Shown: piece by piece, positions 26,672 through 34,993 of the stretch
How the letters are laid out: each line of letters opens with the position of its first letter
How positions within the stretch are numbered: position 1 is the first letter of the stretch
Source of the DNA: Bifidobacterium pluvialisilvae
GTDB taxonomy: Bacteria; Actinomycetota; Actinomycetes; Actinomycetales; Bifidobacteriaceae
Assembly (NCBI RefSeq): GCF_019331695.1
Contig: NZ_JAHBBI010000010.1
Coordinates: 1 to 64,000 of the forward strand
Length of the DNA: 64,000 bases
Reading direction: 5' to 3'
Position numbers and translations under genes: made by a program
Notes under the pieces: generated by a model
Told to the model about the DNA's origin: nothing
Database searches by the model: none
What the model saw: the letters and a program-made list of their open reading frames with translations, nothing else

Positions 26672-27433
26672 TCAGGCGAGGGCGGCGCGGACGATGTCGA
26701 ACTGTTCGGCGACGCGGTCGGCGGGGATGGGGAACTCGAGGAACACGGGAACGTCGTCGCCCAGCTGCGCGACGAGCTCGCGCCAGTCGATGACGCCGTC
26801 GTCGAGCATCGTCGTGACGAGGTCCTCGCGCTTCTCGGCGCCGTTGGCGTTCTTCAGATGGAACACGGTGATGAACCCGTGCAGGGCGGCGAACGCGGCG
26901 TCCGGGTCCTCGTCCCTCCACAGCCAGTTGCCCAGGTCGAAGGTGTAGCCGATGGCGCTGCCGGCGTCCTTGATGTTTTCCAGCGAGGAGGCGGTGCAGA
27001 CGAACGTGCCGTTCTCCGGAGTCTGGTCGTTCTCGATGGTCACGCTCACGCCGTATTCGGCGGCGAGCGCGTCGATGCCGTGCAGCACGTCGGCGCTGAC
27101 GTCCTTCACGTCGCCCTGGTTGAGCTTGACGTTCTTCGCGCCCATGCGCCTGGCCTCGGCGAAATAGGTGGCCAACTCGGGGTTGGCGGCGCCCTCCGCG
27201 GTGATGACTTCGGGCACGGAATAGAACAGGCCGAGGCCGCCGGCCCTGCGTGCCGCCGCGATGCGGTCGAATTCGACGTCGGCGTCGATGCCGTCCGCGC
27301 CGACGATGTATTCGCGGCGGACTTCGGCGAGGCCGGCGCCGAGATCGGCGATGCGGGGGAGCAGCGTCGACTGCGGGACGCCGTTCGCGAGGTCGGAGAG
27401 GTATACGAGCGTGTTGATGCCGAGAGCGGTCAT
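26672..27433 (-). CDS. Xylose isomerase-like TIM-barrel sugar isomerase/epimerase
   Basis: A 253-residue protein of the AP-endonuclease-2 / sugar-phosphate isomerase-epimerase fold. Metal-site candidates are Glu in AEVRREY, KLNQGD, TIENDQT, the Asp of YTFDLGNW, HLKN and FLEFPI. Members include hydroxypyruvate isomerase, ketose 3-epimerases and UlaE-type 5-epimerases. The operon suggests it acts before or after the PfkB kinase. Specific reaction unknown. Confidence 0.75.
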   Translation of the reverse strand: MTALGINTLVYLSDLANGVPQSTLLPRIADLGAGLAEVRREYIVGADGIDADVEFDRIAAARRAGGLGLFYSVPEVITAEGAANPELATYFAEARRMGAKNVKLNQGDVKDVSADVLHGIDALAAEYGVSVTIENDQTPENGTFVCTASSLENIKDAGSAIGYTFDLGNWLWRDEDPDAAFAALHGFITVFHLKNANGAEKREDLVTTMLDDGVIDWRELVAQLGDDVPVFLEFPIPADRVAEQFDIVRAALA

Positions 27434-27565
27434 GATGGATTTCCTTGGTTTCTTTGGTGTGTGGGTGTGGTGTGTGGTGCGGAATCAGGGAAGAGCAGGG
27501 GAGGGTCGTGGGCGGCCGGGGAAGGGGCCGGCCGCCCACACGGAGGTGGAGGTCAGAGGTGAAGG

Positions 27566-28891
27566 TCAGAACAGCAGCAGACCGGCGAGGCCCATGATGG
27601 GGAAGGTGCAGGCCCAGTAGACGGGAACGCCGTTCTTGAGGAAGGTCTTCGGTTCGAGGCCGGTGTAGCCGACCGACCAGGTGTTCCACGACTGGGTGAT
27701 GCAGGAGGAGATGCAGGTCATCGACGGGACCACGAGCAGGGCGAAGAGGAACCAGGCGTTGAACATGCCGGTCGCCATGAAGATGCTGATGACGGCCGAG
27801 CCGGCGCCGTAGAGTTCCAGCGGGCCGCGGAACAGGGCCAGCGGGGCGAGGATGCAGAACGCGAGGCCGAGGATGAACGTGCTGTTCGGGATGAGCGGGG
27901 TGAGGATCGGGCCGAAGTCCTTCATCACGGTGACGGCGATCTCCTGGAAGAAGCGCAGCACGAGCAACATGATGATGAGCGGGCCGATGTCGCCGATGGC
28001 GGTCTTGGCGGTGGAGTTCAGCATGGCGCCGAATTCCTTGATGGACTTCATGTGGCCGGTGAACGCGAAGGTGAGGATGGTGGCGAGCATGAGCGCGGGC
28101 ACGGCGTTCCACTGCAGGATGATGCACAGGGCCACGGGAACGATCGGCATGATGTAGGTCCATACGGGCACGTCGGGGATGTCCGTCGGCTGCTCGTCGG
28201 GGTCACCGACCTCGTACGGGGTGCCGTTCTTGATGGCCTTGGAGTTGATGAGGATGAAGATGATGACGCCGAGCATCTGCACGAGCAGGGCGGCGATGCC
28301 GAAGCGCAGGTAGTGGGTGCCCCATTCGACCACGGAGCCGTCGGGGGACTTGTAGTCCTGGTAGAAGGCGGCGAACTGCACGAACAGCACGCTGTTGACC
28401 CACATTGCGGCGCCGATCGAGAGGGTGAACACGGGGACGGCCACGCGCTTGGGGACGCCGAGGCGGCCCAGGATCGGGAAGAGGATGACGCCGATGGCGA
28501 TGGCGGAGCCGACGCCGTAGGCGCTGGTGAAGATGAGGCAGGTGACGGCGGCCATGCAGATGGTGGCGAGCACGGGGTTCTTCTCGCCGACCTTGGCGGT
28601 GCGGTAGGAGATGGAGGCGGCGATGCCGGTGTCGACGAGCACGCGGCCGAACCATGCGCCGCAGACGATCTGGATGATCGTCGGACCGTAGGTCAGTGCC
28701 GGCTGGGCGAAGATGTCCTCCACGAAGTCGAACGGCTTGCCGACTCCGAACGCCACGCCGAGGAAGTAGATGAGCAGCCAGACGATGGTCTGCACGAAGA
28801 ATCCGATGGTGAGGTTGCCGCCCTTCATCGCGTAGACCGCGAAGACGGCGAAGGAGAGAATGAGCAATGCGGCCATCACCCAGATAATCAT
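27566..28891 (-). CDS. Ion-coupled organic-acid permease (GntP/CitM-like)
   Basis: The 441-residue, roughly 12-helix membrane protein starts at the operon promoter. Features resemble the GntP/citrate-type ion transporter superfamily: a small Gly-rich pore region (SAYGVGSAIAIGVILFPILG), an amphipathic central loop (EVGDPDEQPTDIPDVPVW) and a duplicated hydrophobic layout. These carriers take up gluconate-like sugar acids or di/tricarboxylates, which fits a sugar-acid pathway in the same operon. Substrate not known. Confidence 0.72.
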   Translation of the reverse strand: MIIWVMAALLILSFAVFAVYAMKGGNLTIGFFVQTIVWLLIYFLGVAFGVGKPFDFVEDIFAQPALTYGPTIIQIVCGAWFGRVLVDTGIAASISYRTAKVGEKNPVLATICMAAVTCLIFTSAYGVGSAIAIGVILFPILGRLGVPKRVAVPVFTLSIGAAMWVNSVLFVQFAAFYQDYKSPDGSVVEWGTHYLRFGIAALLVQMLGVIIFILINSKAIKNGTPYEVGDPDEQPTDIPDVPVWTYIMPIVPVALCIILQWNAVPALMLATILTFAFTGHMKSIKEFGAMLNSTAKTAIGDIGPLIIMLLVLRFFQEIAVTVMKDFGPILTPLIPNSTFILGLAFCILAPLALFRGPLELYGAGSAVISIFMATGMFNAWFLFALLVVPSMTCISSCITQSWNTWSVGYTGLEPKTFLKNGVPVYWACTFPIMGLAGLLLF

Positions 28892-28992
28892 GGCGCTCCT
28901 CCTTGAGCTGTGTTCTTTCGAACGTCGGACGATTCGCGAGGGGAATCGACGTTGTCCGCTGGCAGATACTATACCGAAACGATGTTGTGTGT

Positions 28993-29058
28993 ACCGGTTT
29001 CGTAAACCGGTTGATAAGTACTATACGACGTTATTGTTTACCGGTCAACTAAACCGGT
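28993..29058 (-). promoter_or_regulatory. Promoter of the permease operon with two LacI-type operators
   Basis: On the minus strand TTGACC (29043-29048) and TATAGT (29020-29025) are separated by exactly 17 bases. Two 19-bp operators of the form ACCGGT-N7-ACCGGT lie at 29040-29058, covering the -35, and at 28993-29011, just past the -10. This is a classic repressor layout. The operon start codon is about 100 bases downstream. Confidence 0.85.
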
Positions 29059-29258
29059 GTACTCTTCGATTCTCGTTAGATATGTGAGGGATAACAACCA
29101 AGTATTCGCAGTGCTTTCTTCGGCGTGTCGCAAAGCATGGCGAAAACACGACGCAACCCCTGCCGCACGAATGGCGAGATATCCATATACTCATATATCC
29201 GTATACTCGTATGTCCGGCATCGAGACTCATGAATCGTCATATGCGGATGCATCGATT

Positions 29259-29787
29259 GATTCATGAACGCGGCTTTCATTCACGAACCGAAAGATGCGC
29301 CCGCATCCGCCGATTCGTGCGGCCGTTTTGGGCTCGCGAATGTGGATATGCGCCGATATCCCCCGATTCGGGAATTCGGCATGTGTTCACGAATCGAAGG
29401 ATGCTCGTGCATTTGTCGATTCGTGGAGGCATTTTCTCTCGATGAATGTTGGAATATCGGGCTATCGATTGATTCGTGAACGTGGCGGTTTGATATGAAC
29501 CATGGGATATGTGTATATTCGCCGATTCATGAACATGGCATATGCGCGCGAATGGTGATATGTGCGTATATCTGGGGATTCGTGCATGAAAAGGCCGCGT
29601 GCGAATGGGAGGATGTGCGTATATCTGGGGATTCCTGAATGAAATACCTGCTCGCAAGTGACGGAATATATGCGCATCGGACGATTCGTGAACGGTTGTC
29701 GTATCCGTCAACGACGGGATATGCGATATATGGCGATTCGTGCACGGGCCGCGCTTGTGAACGGAGGTGTTCGCTATACCTCGGTGG
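29259..29787. repeat. Degenerate 53-bp tandem array, ten units
   Basis: GATTC opens each unit, at 29259, 29312, 29365, 29418, 29471, 29524, 29577, 29630, 29683 and 29735: eight steps of 53 and one of 52. The fuller consensus starts GATTCGTGAACG, with GCGAATG near the middle and GATATGCGCGTATATC before the next unit. Units are diverged throughout, with no separate repeat and spacer, so it is not a CRISPR. Period 53 is not a multiple of 3 and the region is not coding. It fills most of the 28892-29773 gap; the last unit runs into the 3' end of the LacI gene. Confidence 0.85.
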
Positions 29788-30868
29788 TGGAGGCGTAGAT
29801 GCACAGCTCGGCGGGAAGCTCCAGAAGCTCGTATGGCGAATCGTCGCCGTCGTAGATGCGTGCGGCGAGCTTGGCGGCGCAGGTGCGTCCCATGCGCACC
29901 GGGTTCTGGTCGAGGCATGTGATGCCGCGGCCGCTGTAGCGCGCCCAGCGTTTGGTGGCGAACGCGCACAGCCCGATATGCCCGTCGAGCGCGGCCGGAT
30001 ACGCCTCGAATATGTCGCACATGCCGTCCTCGTTGTTCGAGAACAGGCAGACCCTGCGTCCGGCCTGCTCGGCCATGATCCGTTCGAGGCCGGTCTCGAG
30101 ACCTGCGAGGTCGTTGTATTCCAGTACTTCGCCGCTGATCGTGCCGCTGATTGCGCCGGTCGCCGTATCGGCAGCACCGGCAATATCGGCAGCACCGGCC
30201 GCGCCGGCAGCCGCACCATGCGCGGCGATATACGACCGGAACGCCGTCACTCGCGTCACTCGCGTGGTGATGGCCGCCGCCGGCTGCGTGACGAACACCA
30301 CATGGTCGAACCGCTGGGCGACGAGATGGTCGAGCATCTCATCGACGCCGGCCGCGTTGTCGGTGGTGATGCAGTCGCAGACCACCGGCTTGATGAATCG
30401 GTCGAGCGTCGCCATCGGCGGATTGCCGTCCTTCGTGGCGAATTCGGTGAGGTAGTCGTCGTTGTCGCCGGCGGTGTTCACGATGAGGCCGTCCACCTGC
30501 GAGTCGAGCAGCGATTCGATGGCCGCGCGCTCGAGCGCCGGATTGTCGTCGACGTCGCTCACCAGCAGCTGGATGCCGCGCGCCCGGCACTCGGCCTGAA
30601 TGCCCTTGAGCAGCTGCGAGCTGAACGGATTGCTGATGTTCGCGATGGTCACGCCGATGAGATGGCTGTTCGAGGCCTTGAGGCTCTGCGCCATCTTGTT
30701 CGGCCGGTAGCCGAGCTCCTCGATGGTGGCGTCGATGCGCTCCTTCGTCTCGGCCGACATGTAGTCGTACTTGCCGTGCAGATACCGCGAGATCGTGGTC
30801 TTCGAGACCCCCACCGCGGCCGCCACGTCAGCGATGCTGGGCTTGCGGTTCGCCTTTGACTGCCTCAT
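29774..30868 (-). CDS. LacI-family transcriptional regulator (LacI-2)
   Basis: The 364-residue repressor has a helix-turn-helix at the extreme N-terminus (PSIADVAAAVGVSKTTISRY) followed by the sensor domain (LIGVTIANISNPFSSQLLKG). A low-complexity Ala/Gly/Asp/Thr insert of about 35 residues (AGAADIAGAADTATG) interrupts the sensor domain. I chose the ATG at 30868 because GGAGG lies 10 bases upstream; the frame is open further but without similarity. The gene sits between two operons that both carry ACCGGT operators, so it probably represses both. It is not part of the SWQ-x-G subgroup formed by the other three LacI proteins. Confidence 0.88.
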   Translation of the reverse strand: MRQSKANRKPSIADVAAAVGVSKTTISRYLHGKYDYMSAETKERIDATIEELGYRPNKMAQSLKASNSHLIGVTIANISNPFSSQLLKGIQAECRARGIQLLVSDVDDNPALERAAIESLLDSQVDGLIVNTAGDNDDYLTEFATKDGNPPMATLDRFIKPVVCDCITTDNAAGVDEMLDHLVAQRFDHVVFVTQPAAAITTRVTRVTAFRSYIAAHGAAAGAAGAADIAGAADTATGAISGTISGEVLEYNDLAGLETGLERIMAEQAGRRVCLFSNNEDGMCDIFEAYPAALDGHIGLCAFATKRWARYSGRGITCLDQNPVRMGRTCAAKLAARIYDGDDSPYELLELPAELCIYASTTEV

Positions 30869-31020
30869 GTCGCAATATCCTCCGTGTGGTGAGAATCTGC
30901 ATTCACTGTACCCGACGCCCGGTGCGGCGCCATGCACGGCGTTTCCGCCGGCGCGTTCGGGTGAACCGGCGTCGAATTTTGAAAAACGTGCCAACAACCG
31001 CCTACGAAAACTACTCTCAG

Positions 31021-31054
31021 GATAGTATGATGTGTACCGGTTGAGTTCAAGGTT
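31021..31054 (+). promoter_or_regulatory. Probable promoter and operator of the KDG kinase gene
   Basis: GATAGT (31021-31026) may be the -10. ACCGGT begins 9 bases later (31036-31041), followed by N7 and a degenerate second half AAGGTT. The geometry matches the permease promoter (TATAGT, 8 bases, ACCGGT). No good -35 is visible. Confidence 0.5.
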
Positions 31055-31103
31055 CGAACTTGGATCGAAAAAACTATACATTGATTGAACAGAGGGATTT
31101 CTC

Positions 31104-32087
31104 ATGACGTTGAGTGAATCAACTGTGGCTATTAAGCCGGGAAAGGTGCTGCTGGTCGGTGAGGCGATGGCGCTGTTCACCGCTGAGCAGGAAGGCGACC
31201 TGGCCGAGGTCGAGTCGTTCGGCGCCTCGGTGGCCGGCGCCGAGCTGAATGTGTGCGTTGGCCTTTCCCGTCTGGGGCAGAAGCCGGTGTACATGACCAA
31301 GCTCGCCCACGACCCCGCCGGCGACCGCATCCGCAACTTCATGGAGAAGAACGGCATCGACACCTCGCTCGTCTCCTACAACGACGATCGCCTCACCGGC
31401 TTCATGATGAAGTCCAAGGTGAGCCACGGCGATCCGAAGACCGCTTACTGGCGCAAGAACTCCGCGGCCTCCACGCTGTCCCCGGCCGATGTGGACGCCG
31501 TCGACTTCTCCGACATCTCGCTGGTGCATCTCACCGGCATCCTGCCCCCGCTGAGCGAGACCACGCTGGCCGCCGCCAAGGAGCTCATCGTCAGGGCCCG
31601 CGAGAACGGCGCCTACGTGTCGTTCGACCCGAACCTGCGTCCCGCCATCTGGCCGAGCCTCGACCTCATGCGCAAGACCCTCGTCGAGCTGGCCTCCCAG
31701 GCCGACCTGGTGCTGCCGGGCGTCGGCGAAGGCCGCGAGCTGTTCGGCGCCGACGATCTGGAAAGCACCGCCCAGGCGTTCATCGACAACGGCGCCAAGC
31801 TCGTCGTCGTCAAGGACGGCCCCGCCGGCGCCTACGCCACCGACGGCAAGGAGTCCACGTACGTGCATGGCTTCGTGGTCGACCATGTGGTCGATACGGT
31901 CGGCTGCGGCGACGGCTTCGCCGCCGGCACGCTCTCCGCGCTCATGGACGGCAGGACCGTGGATGAGGCGCTGGAGCGCGGCTGCGCGCTCGGCGCCATC
32001 CAGACGCAGTTCATCTCCGACAACGAGGGCCTGCCGACCCCCGAGGAGCTGAAGGCGTTCACCGAGTCGCACCCGCGCGCGAAGTAG
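31104..32087 (+). CDS. kdgK: 2-keto-3-deoxygluconate kinase (PfkB family)
   Basis: It phosphorylates KDG from UxuA to 2-keto-3-deoxy-6-phosphogluconate. The 327 residues show PfkB hallmarks: LLVGEAMALF, GAELNVCVGLSRLG, YVSFDPNLRPAIW and the catalytic motif DTVGCGDGFAAG, with Cys replacing the usual Ala. The next gene is KDPG aldolase, 95 bases downstream, which supports the KDG assignment. Upstream is a LacI operator shared with the minus-strand operon. Confidence 0.9.
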   Translation: MTLSESTVAIKPGKVLLVGEAMALFTAEQEGDLAEVESFGASVAGAELNVCVGLSRLGQKPVYMTKLAHDPAGDRIRNFMEKNGIDTSLVSYNDDRLTGFMMKSKVSHGDPKTAYWRKNSAASTLSPADVDAVDFSDISLVHLTGILPPLSETTLAAAKELIVRARENGAYVSFDPNLRPAIWPSLDLMRKTLVELASQADLVLPGVGEGRELFGADDLESTAQAFIDNGAKLVVVKDGPAGAYATDGKESTYVHGFVVDHVVDTVGCGDGFAAGTLSALMDGRTVDEALERGCALGAIQTQFISDNEGLPTPEELKAFTESHPRAK

Positions 32088-32182
32088 GCGCAGAGTCGGA
32101 AGCGGAAGCAAACGCAAGTCGTGCATGATCGAACGCAAGCGCGATAATCAACCTGTTGGCAATAACTCAAAGGAGTATCACT

Positions 32183-32848
32183 ATGGCAGATAAGACCAAC
32201 GAAGAGCAGCTGGCCTACTTCTCCGAGCTTGGAGTCGTCCCGCTGGTCACGCTGCACAGCGTGGAGGAGGCCGTTCCGCTGGCCCAGGCCCTCGAGCGCG
32301 GCGGCATCCCGGTGGCCGAGGTCACCTTCCGTTCCCCGTACGCCATCGAAGGCATGAAGCGCATCCGCGACGAAGTGCCGGGCGTCACCCTGGTCGCCGG
32401 CACCGTGCACACCGTCGAGCAGGCCAAGGCCTCCATCGAGGCCGGCTGCAAGGGCCTGGTCACCCCGGCCTTCACCCGCAGCATCGTGGACTACGCCCTC
32501 GAGAACGACATCCTCGTCCTCCCCGGCACCGCCGTCCCGTCCGACGTGGACGACGCCTACCAGCTGGGCCTGCGCTACGTGAAGTTCTTCCCGGCCGAGG
32601 CCTACGGCGGCGTGAAGACCCTCAAGGCCCTCAACGGCCCGTTCGCCGAGATGAAGTTCCTGCCCACCGGCGGCGTGAGCCTGAAGAACGCCGAGGAGTA
32701 CATCAGCCTCAACAACGTGTTCGCCATCGGCGGCTCCTTCCCGGTGCCGTCCGCCGCGCAGAAGGCCCACGACTGGGACGCCATCGCCCAGGCCTGCGCC
32801 GACGCCCGCGCCCTCGTCAAGCCGATCATCGACAAGAAGAACGCCTGA
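32183..32848 (+). CDS. eda: KDPG aldolase (2-keto-3-deoxy-6-phosphogluconate aldolase)
   Basis: It splits KDPG into pyruvate and glyceraldehyde-3-phosphate, the last dedicated step of uronate breakdown. At 221 residues it matches Eda. The class I aldolase barrel signatures are VAEVTFRSPYA (catalytic Glu), VAGTVHTVEQ and the Schiff-base Lys in YVKFFPAEAYGG, then FLPTGGV. I chose the ATG at 32183 because AAAGGAG lies 7 bases upstream. With kdgK it completes the pathway begun by the uxa/uxu genes 11 kb away. Confidence 0.93.
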   Translation: MADKTNEEQLAYFSELGVVPLVTLHSVEEAVPLAQALERGGIPVAEVTFRSPYAIEGMKRIRDEVPGVTLVAGTVHTVEQAKASIEAGCKGLVTPAFTRSIVDYALENDILVLPGTAVPSDVDDAYQLGLRYVKFFPAEAYGGVKTLKALNGPFAEMKFLPTGGVSLKNAEEYISLNNVFAIGGSFPVPSAAQKAHDWDAIAQACADARALVKPIIDKKNA

Positions 32849-32895
32849 TTCCGACGGCCTGACTTCGATCGATGCATCGGTCGATGATTATCGAA

Positions 32896-32928
32896 CGCCC
32901 GCATCCGCCGATTACGGCGATGCGGGCG
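32896..32928 (+). terminator. Terminator after eda
   Basis: CGCCCGCATC (32896-32905) pairs with GATGCGGGCG (32919-32928), followed by CTTTCG. The 486-base gap to the next gene also contains the CRP-like site and leader hairpins listed below. Confidence 0.75.
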
Positions 32929-33058
32929 CTTTCGTATCGGCATCCTCGTTTTTCGTTGATATTCCGCCTTTTTTGCGGTTTTGCGGCGGCGTCGCCGCAA
33001 GCCGGCGAACGCCGTCGTGATGTTGCCATGGCGTTGCCAAACGAATGCCGTTTTCGGA

Positions 33059-33074
33059 TGTGACCGCTATCACA
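33059..33074. promoter_or_regulatory. CRP/GlxR-like site TGTGA-N6-TCACA
   Basis: TGTGACCGCTATCACA is a perfect 5-6-5 palindrome matching the CRP/GlxR consensus. It is flanked symmetrically by GTTGCCAT (33022-33029) and ATGGCAAC (33090-33097). It lies 260 bases upstream of the GPH symporter gene, in the presumed promoter region. Confidence 0.5.
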
Positions 33075-33249
33075 CTTGATATGCAAATTATGGCAACGCA
33101 CGACGGCAAATGCCGGCAAGGGCCACAATGAACATGAAACTACTTCTCGAAAGTGGAAGGTCGTCATCGACGTCCGCGCACTGGCAGCGCGGATGACGGA
33201 CGGTGATTCGTCAAACCTGGCAGTAAGGCGGATCCTCGGGACGGCCAGC

Positions 33250-33305
33250 GGTGCAAGGGAGCACTCTTGCACCCGAATGAAGCTAACGCGGACCATGAAG
33301 GTCCG
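33250..33305 (+). promoter_or_regulatory. Structured leader of the GPH symporter gene
   Basis: Two hairpins lie just before the gene: GGTGCAAG/CTTGCACC (33250-33257 with 33266-33273) and CGGACC/GGTCCG (33289-33294 with 33300-33305). I do not recognise a known riboswitch class. It may stabilise the transcript or act in control. Confidence 0.4.
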
Positions 33306-33334
33306 TGTTGGAGAAGGAAAGGGTAAAAAACAAA

Positions 33335-34882
33335 ATGGCCTCCAACCTTAACAAGTGGCCCTACAAGGCTCACGAAATCAACATCGGTCGTGGTATCCAG
33401 TACGGCATGCTCGACCTCATGGGCGGCGGCTGGAACAACATCGTTTCCGGCGTCATCTTCGCATACCTGACCCTGGCACAGGGCTTCAACCCCGCAATCG
33501 CCGGTGGCATCGCCGCCGCCGGTCGTATCGTGGACTGCATCTGGAACCTGTTCCTCGGCCTGATCACCGATAACTTCTACCACACCAAGCTCGGTCAGAA
33601 GTTCGGCCGTCGTCACTTCTTCATGCTGCTCGGCCTGATCCTGTTCGCCTGCGTGTTCCCGCTGTTCTGGATCAACTCCACCTCCGCGGCCTACTACCTC
33701 GCGGTCTACATCGCCATGGAGGTCATCATCGCCATGATGATCGTCCCGTGGGAGTGCCTGCCCACCGAGATGACCCGTGACTACACGCTGCGCACCACGC
33801 TGTCCGGTTCCCGCATGGTGATCTCCGCCACCGGCACCGCCCTCGTGTTCCTCATCCTGGCCGCCCTGAAGCAGGCCAACAACCCGAACTCCTACCTGAT
33901 CGCCGGCATCGCATGGACCGTCCTGTTCGTGGTCGCCATCGCCATCTCCACGTTCGGCACCTGGGAGCGCCCGCTCACCGAGGAGTTCATCAAGGAGCTC
34001 GAGTCCCGTCCGAAGCAGTCCGTCGGCCAGTTCCTCAAGGAATCCGTCACCGGCTACGTCGACACCTTCAAGAACCAGGCCTTCCGTACGCACCTGGCCG
34101 TCTACCTGCTGTCCTTCACCGGCAAGGACTTCTACTCCACGCTGCTGCCGACCTTCATCGTCTGCTGCATCTCCGGCGCCGGCGAGTCCTGGCCGTGGAC
34201 CTTCCAGGCCATGTCCATCCTCGGCATCCCGATGACGATCCTGTGCGCCAAGCTCATGATCTCCCACGGTCCGCGCTTCCTGTTCCGCCTGAGCTACGTC
34301 TCCATCCTCGTGGCCATGGTCGCCTACGTCGGCGTGTGGGCCGCCGGCATCCACAACCCGTTCTGGATCTTCCTCATCGTCTCCATCGTGTACCAGTGCG
34401 GTCGCGCCACCCTGGAGTTCACCCCGTGGAACCTGTTCCCGTTCATGCCTGACGTCGACTACATCATGACCCGTGGCGACCGTGCCGGCCTCTACGCCTC
34501 CGTGATGACCTTCTTCCGCAAGTCCACCGGCGCCATCGCCACGTGGGTCGCCGGTCTGCTCCTCGAGTTCACCGGTTACAAGGCCGACACCATGAAGAAC
34601 TTCCAGACCACCCCGCACAACGTGCAGGTCGGCATCGTGCTCGTGTTCTTCCTCGGCACCTGCGTCCTGATCGCCTGGGCCCTGTGGATGTCCCGCCGCA
34701 TCTACCTCGACCGTGAGACCCACGGCATCCTGAAGGCCGAGATCGAGCGTCTCGAGGCCGGCGGCTCCAAGGCCGACGTCACTCCGGAAGCCCGCAAGAT
34801 CGCCGAGGAGCTCACCGGTCACCCGTACGAGAAGCTCTGGCCGGATCTGGACAAGAACGGCCTGCCGATCGAGAAGATCTGA
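33335..34882 (+). CDS. GPH-family glycoside/hexuronide:cation symporter (copy 1)
   Basis: A 515-residue membrane symporter of the glycoside-pentoside-hexuronide family, about 12 helices. Family signatures are YGMLDLMGGGWNN in helix 1, AAGRIVDCIWNLFLGLITD after helix 2, and a long cytosolic C-terminus. An aromatic, Trp-rich helix stretch (GESWPWTFQ) and the codon choice (strong GGC, AAG, CTC, TCC) suggest high expression. I chose the ATG at 33335; the purine run AAGGAAAGGG is somewhat far (about 12 bases). It follows kdgK-eda and is the best candidate for hexuronate or hexuronide uptake. Confidence 0.88.
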   Translation: MASNLNKWPYKAHEINIGRGIQYGMLDLMGGGWNNIVSGVIFAYLTLAQGFNPAIAGGIAAAGRIVDCIWNLFLGLITDNFYHTKLGQKFGRRHFFMLLGLILFACVFPLFWINSTSAAYYLAVYIAMEVIIAMMIVPWECLPTEMTRDYTLRTTLSGSRMVISATGTALVFLILAALKQANNPNSYLIAGIAWTVLFVVAIAISTFGTWERPLTEEFIKELESRPKQSVGQFLKESVTGYVDTFKNQAFRTHLAVYLLSFTGKDFYSTLLPTFIVCCISGAGESWPWTFQAMSILGIPMTILCAKLMISHGPRFLFRLSYVSILVAMVAYVGVWAAGIHNPFWIFLIVSIVYQCGRATLEFTPWNLFPFMPDVDYIMTRGDRAGLYASVMTFFRKSTGAIATWVAGLLLEFTGYKADTMKNFQTTPHNVQVGIVLVFFLGTCVLIAWALWMSRRIYLDRETHGILKAEIERLEAGGSKADVTPEARKIAEELTGHPYEKLWPDLDKNGLPIEKI

Positions 34883-34929
34883 TGATCGCCAGGATCTGAA
34901 GATCCCATAACGGACCTGTTCCGTTCCCC

Positions 34930-34965
34930 GAGCCGCGCGACGCGATTCGCCGAACGCGGCTCTTT
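34930..34965 (+). terminator. Terminator between symporter and small downstream gene
   Basis: GAGCCGCG (34930-34937) pairs with CGCGGCTC (34955-34962), followed by TTT. The loop is long (17 bases), so some readthrough to the next gene is likely. Confidence 0.65.
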
Positions 34966-34993
34966 CCATACCTTTCAACGAAAGAAGCAAATC

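Noticed and set aside
29259-29787. CRISPR array
   Set aside because: The units are diverged along their whole length, with no constant repeat and unique spacer, and no cas genes are present.
29277-30020. Minus-strand frame with repeated peptides over the 53-bp array
   Set aside because: The peptide repeats reflect the DNA repeat. The period is not a multiple of 3, so frames rotate, and the frame then overlaps the LacI-2 gene out of frame.
31041-31062. Possible tRNA T-loop because of GGTTCGAAC
   Set aside because: No acceptor, D or anticodon stems surround it. The word is part of a short palindrome downstream of the ACCGGT operator.
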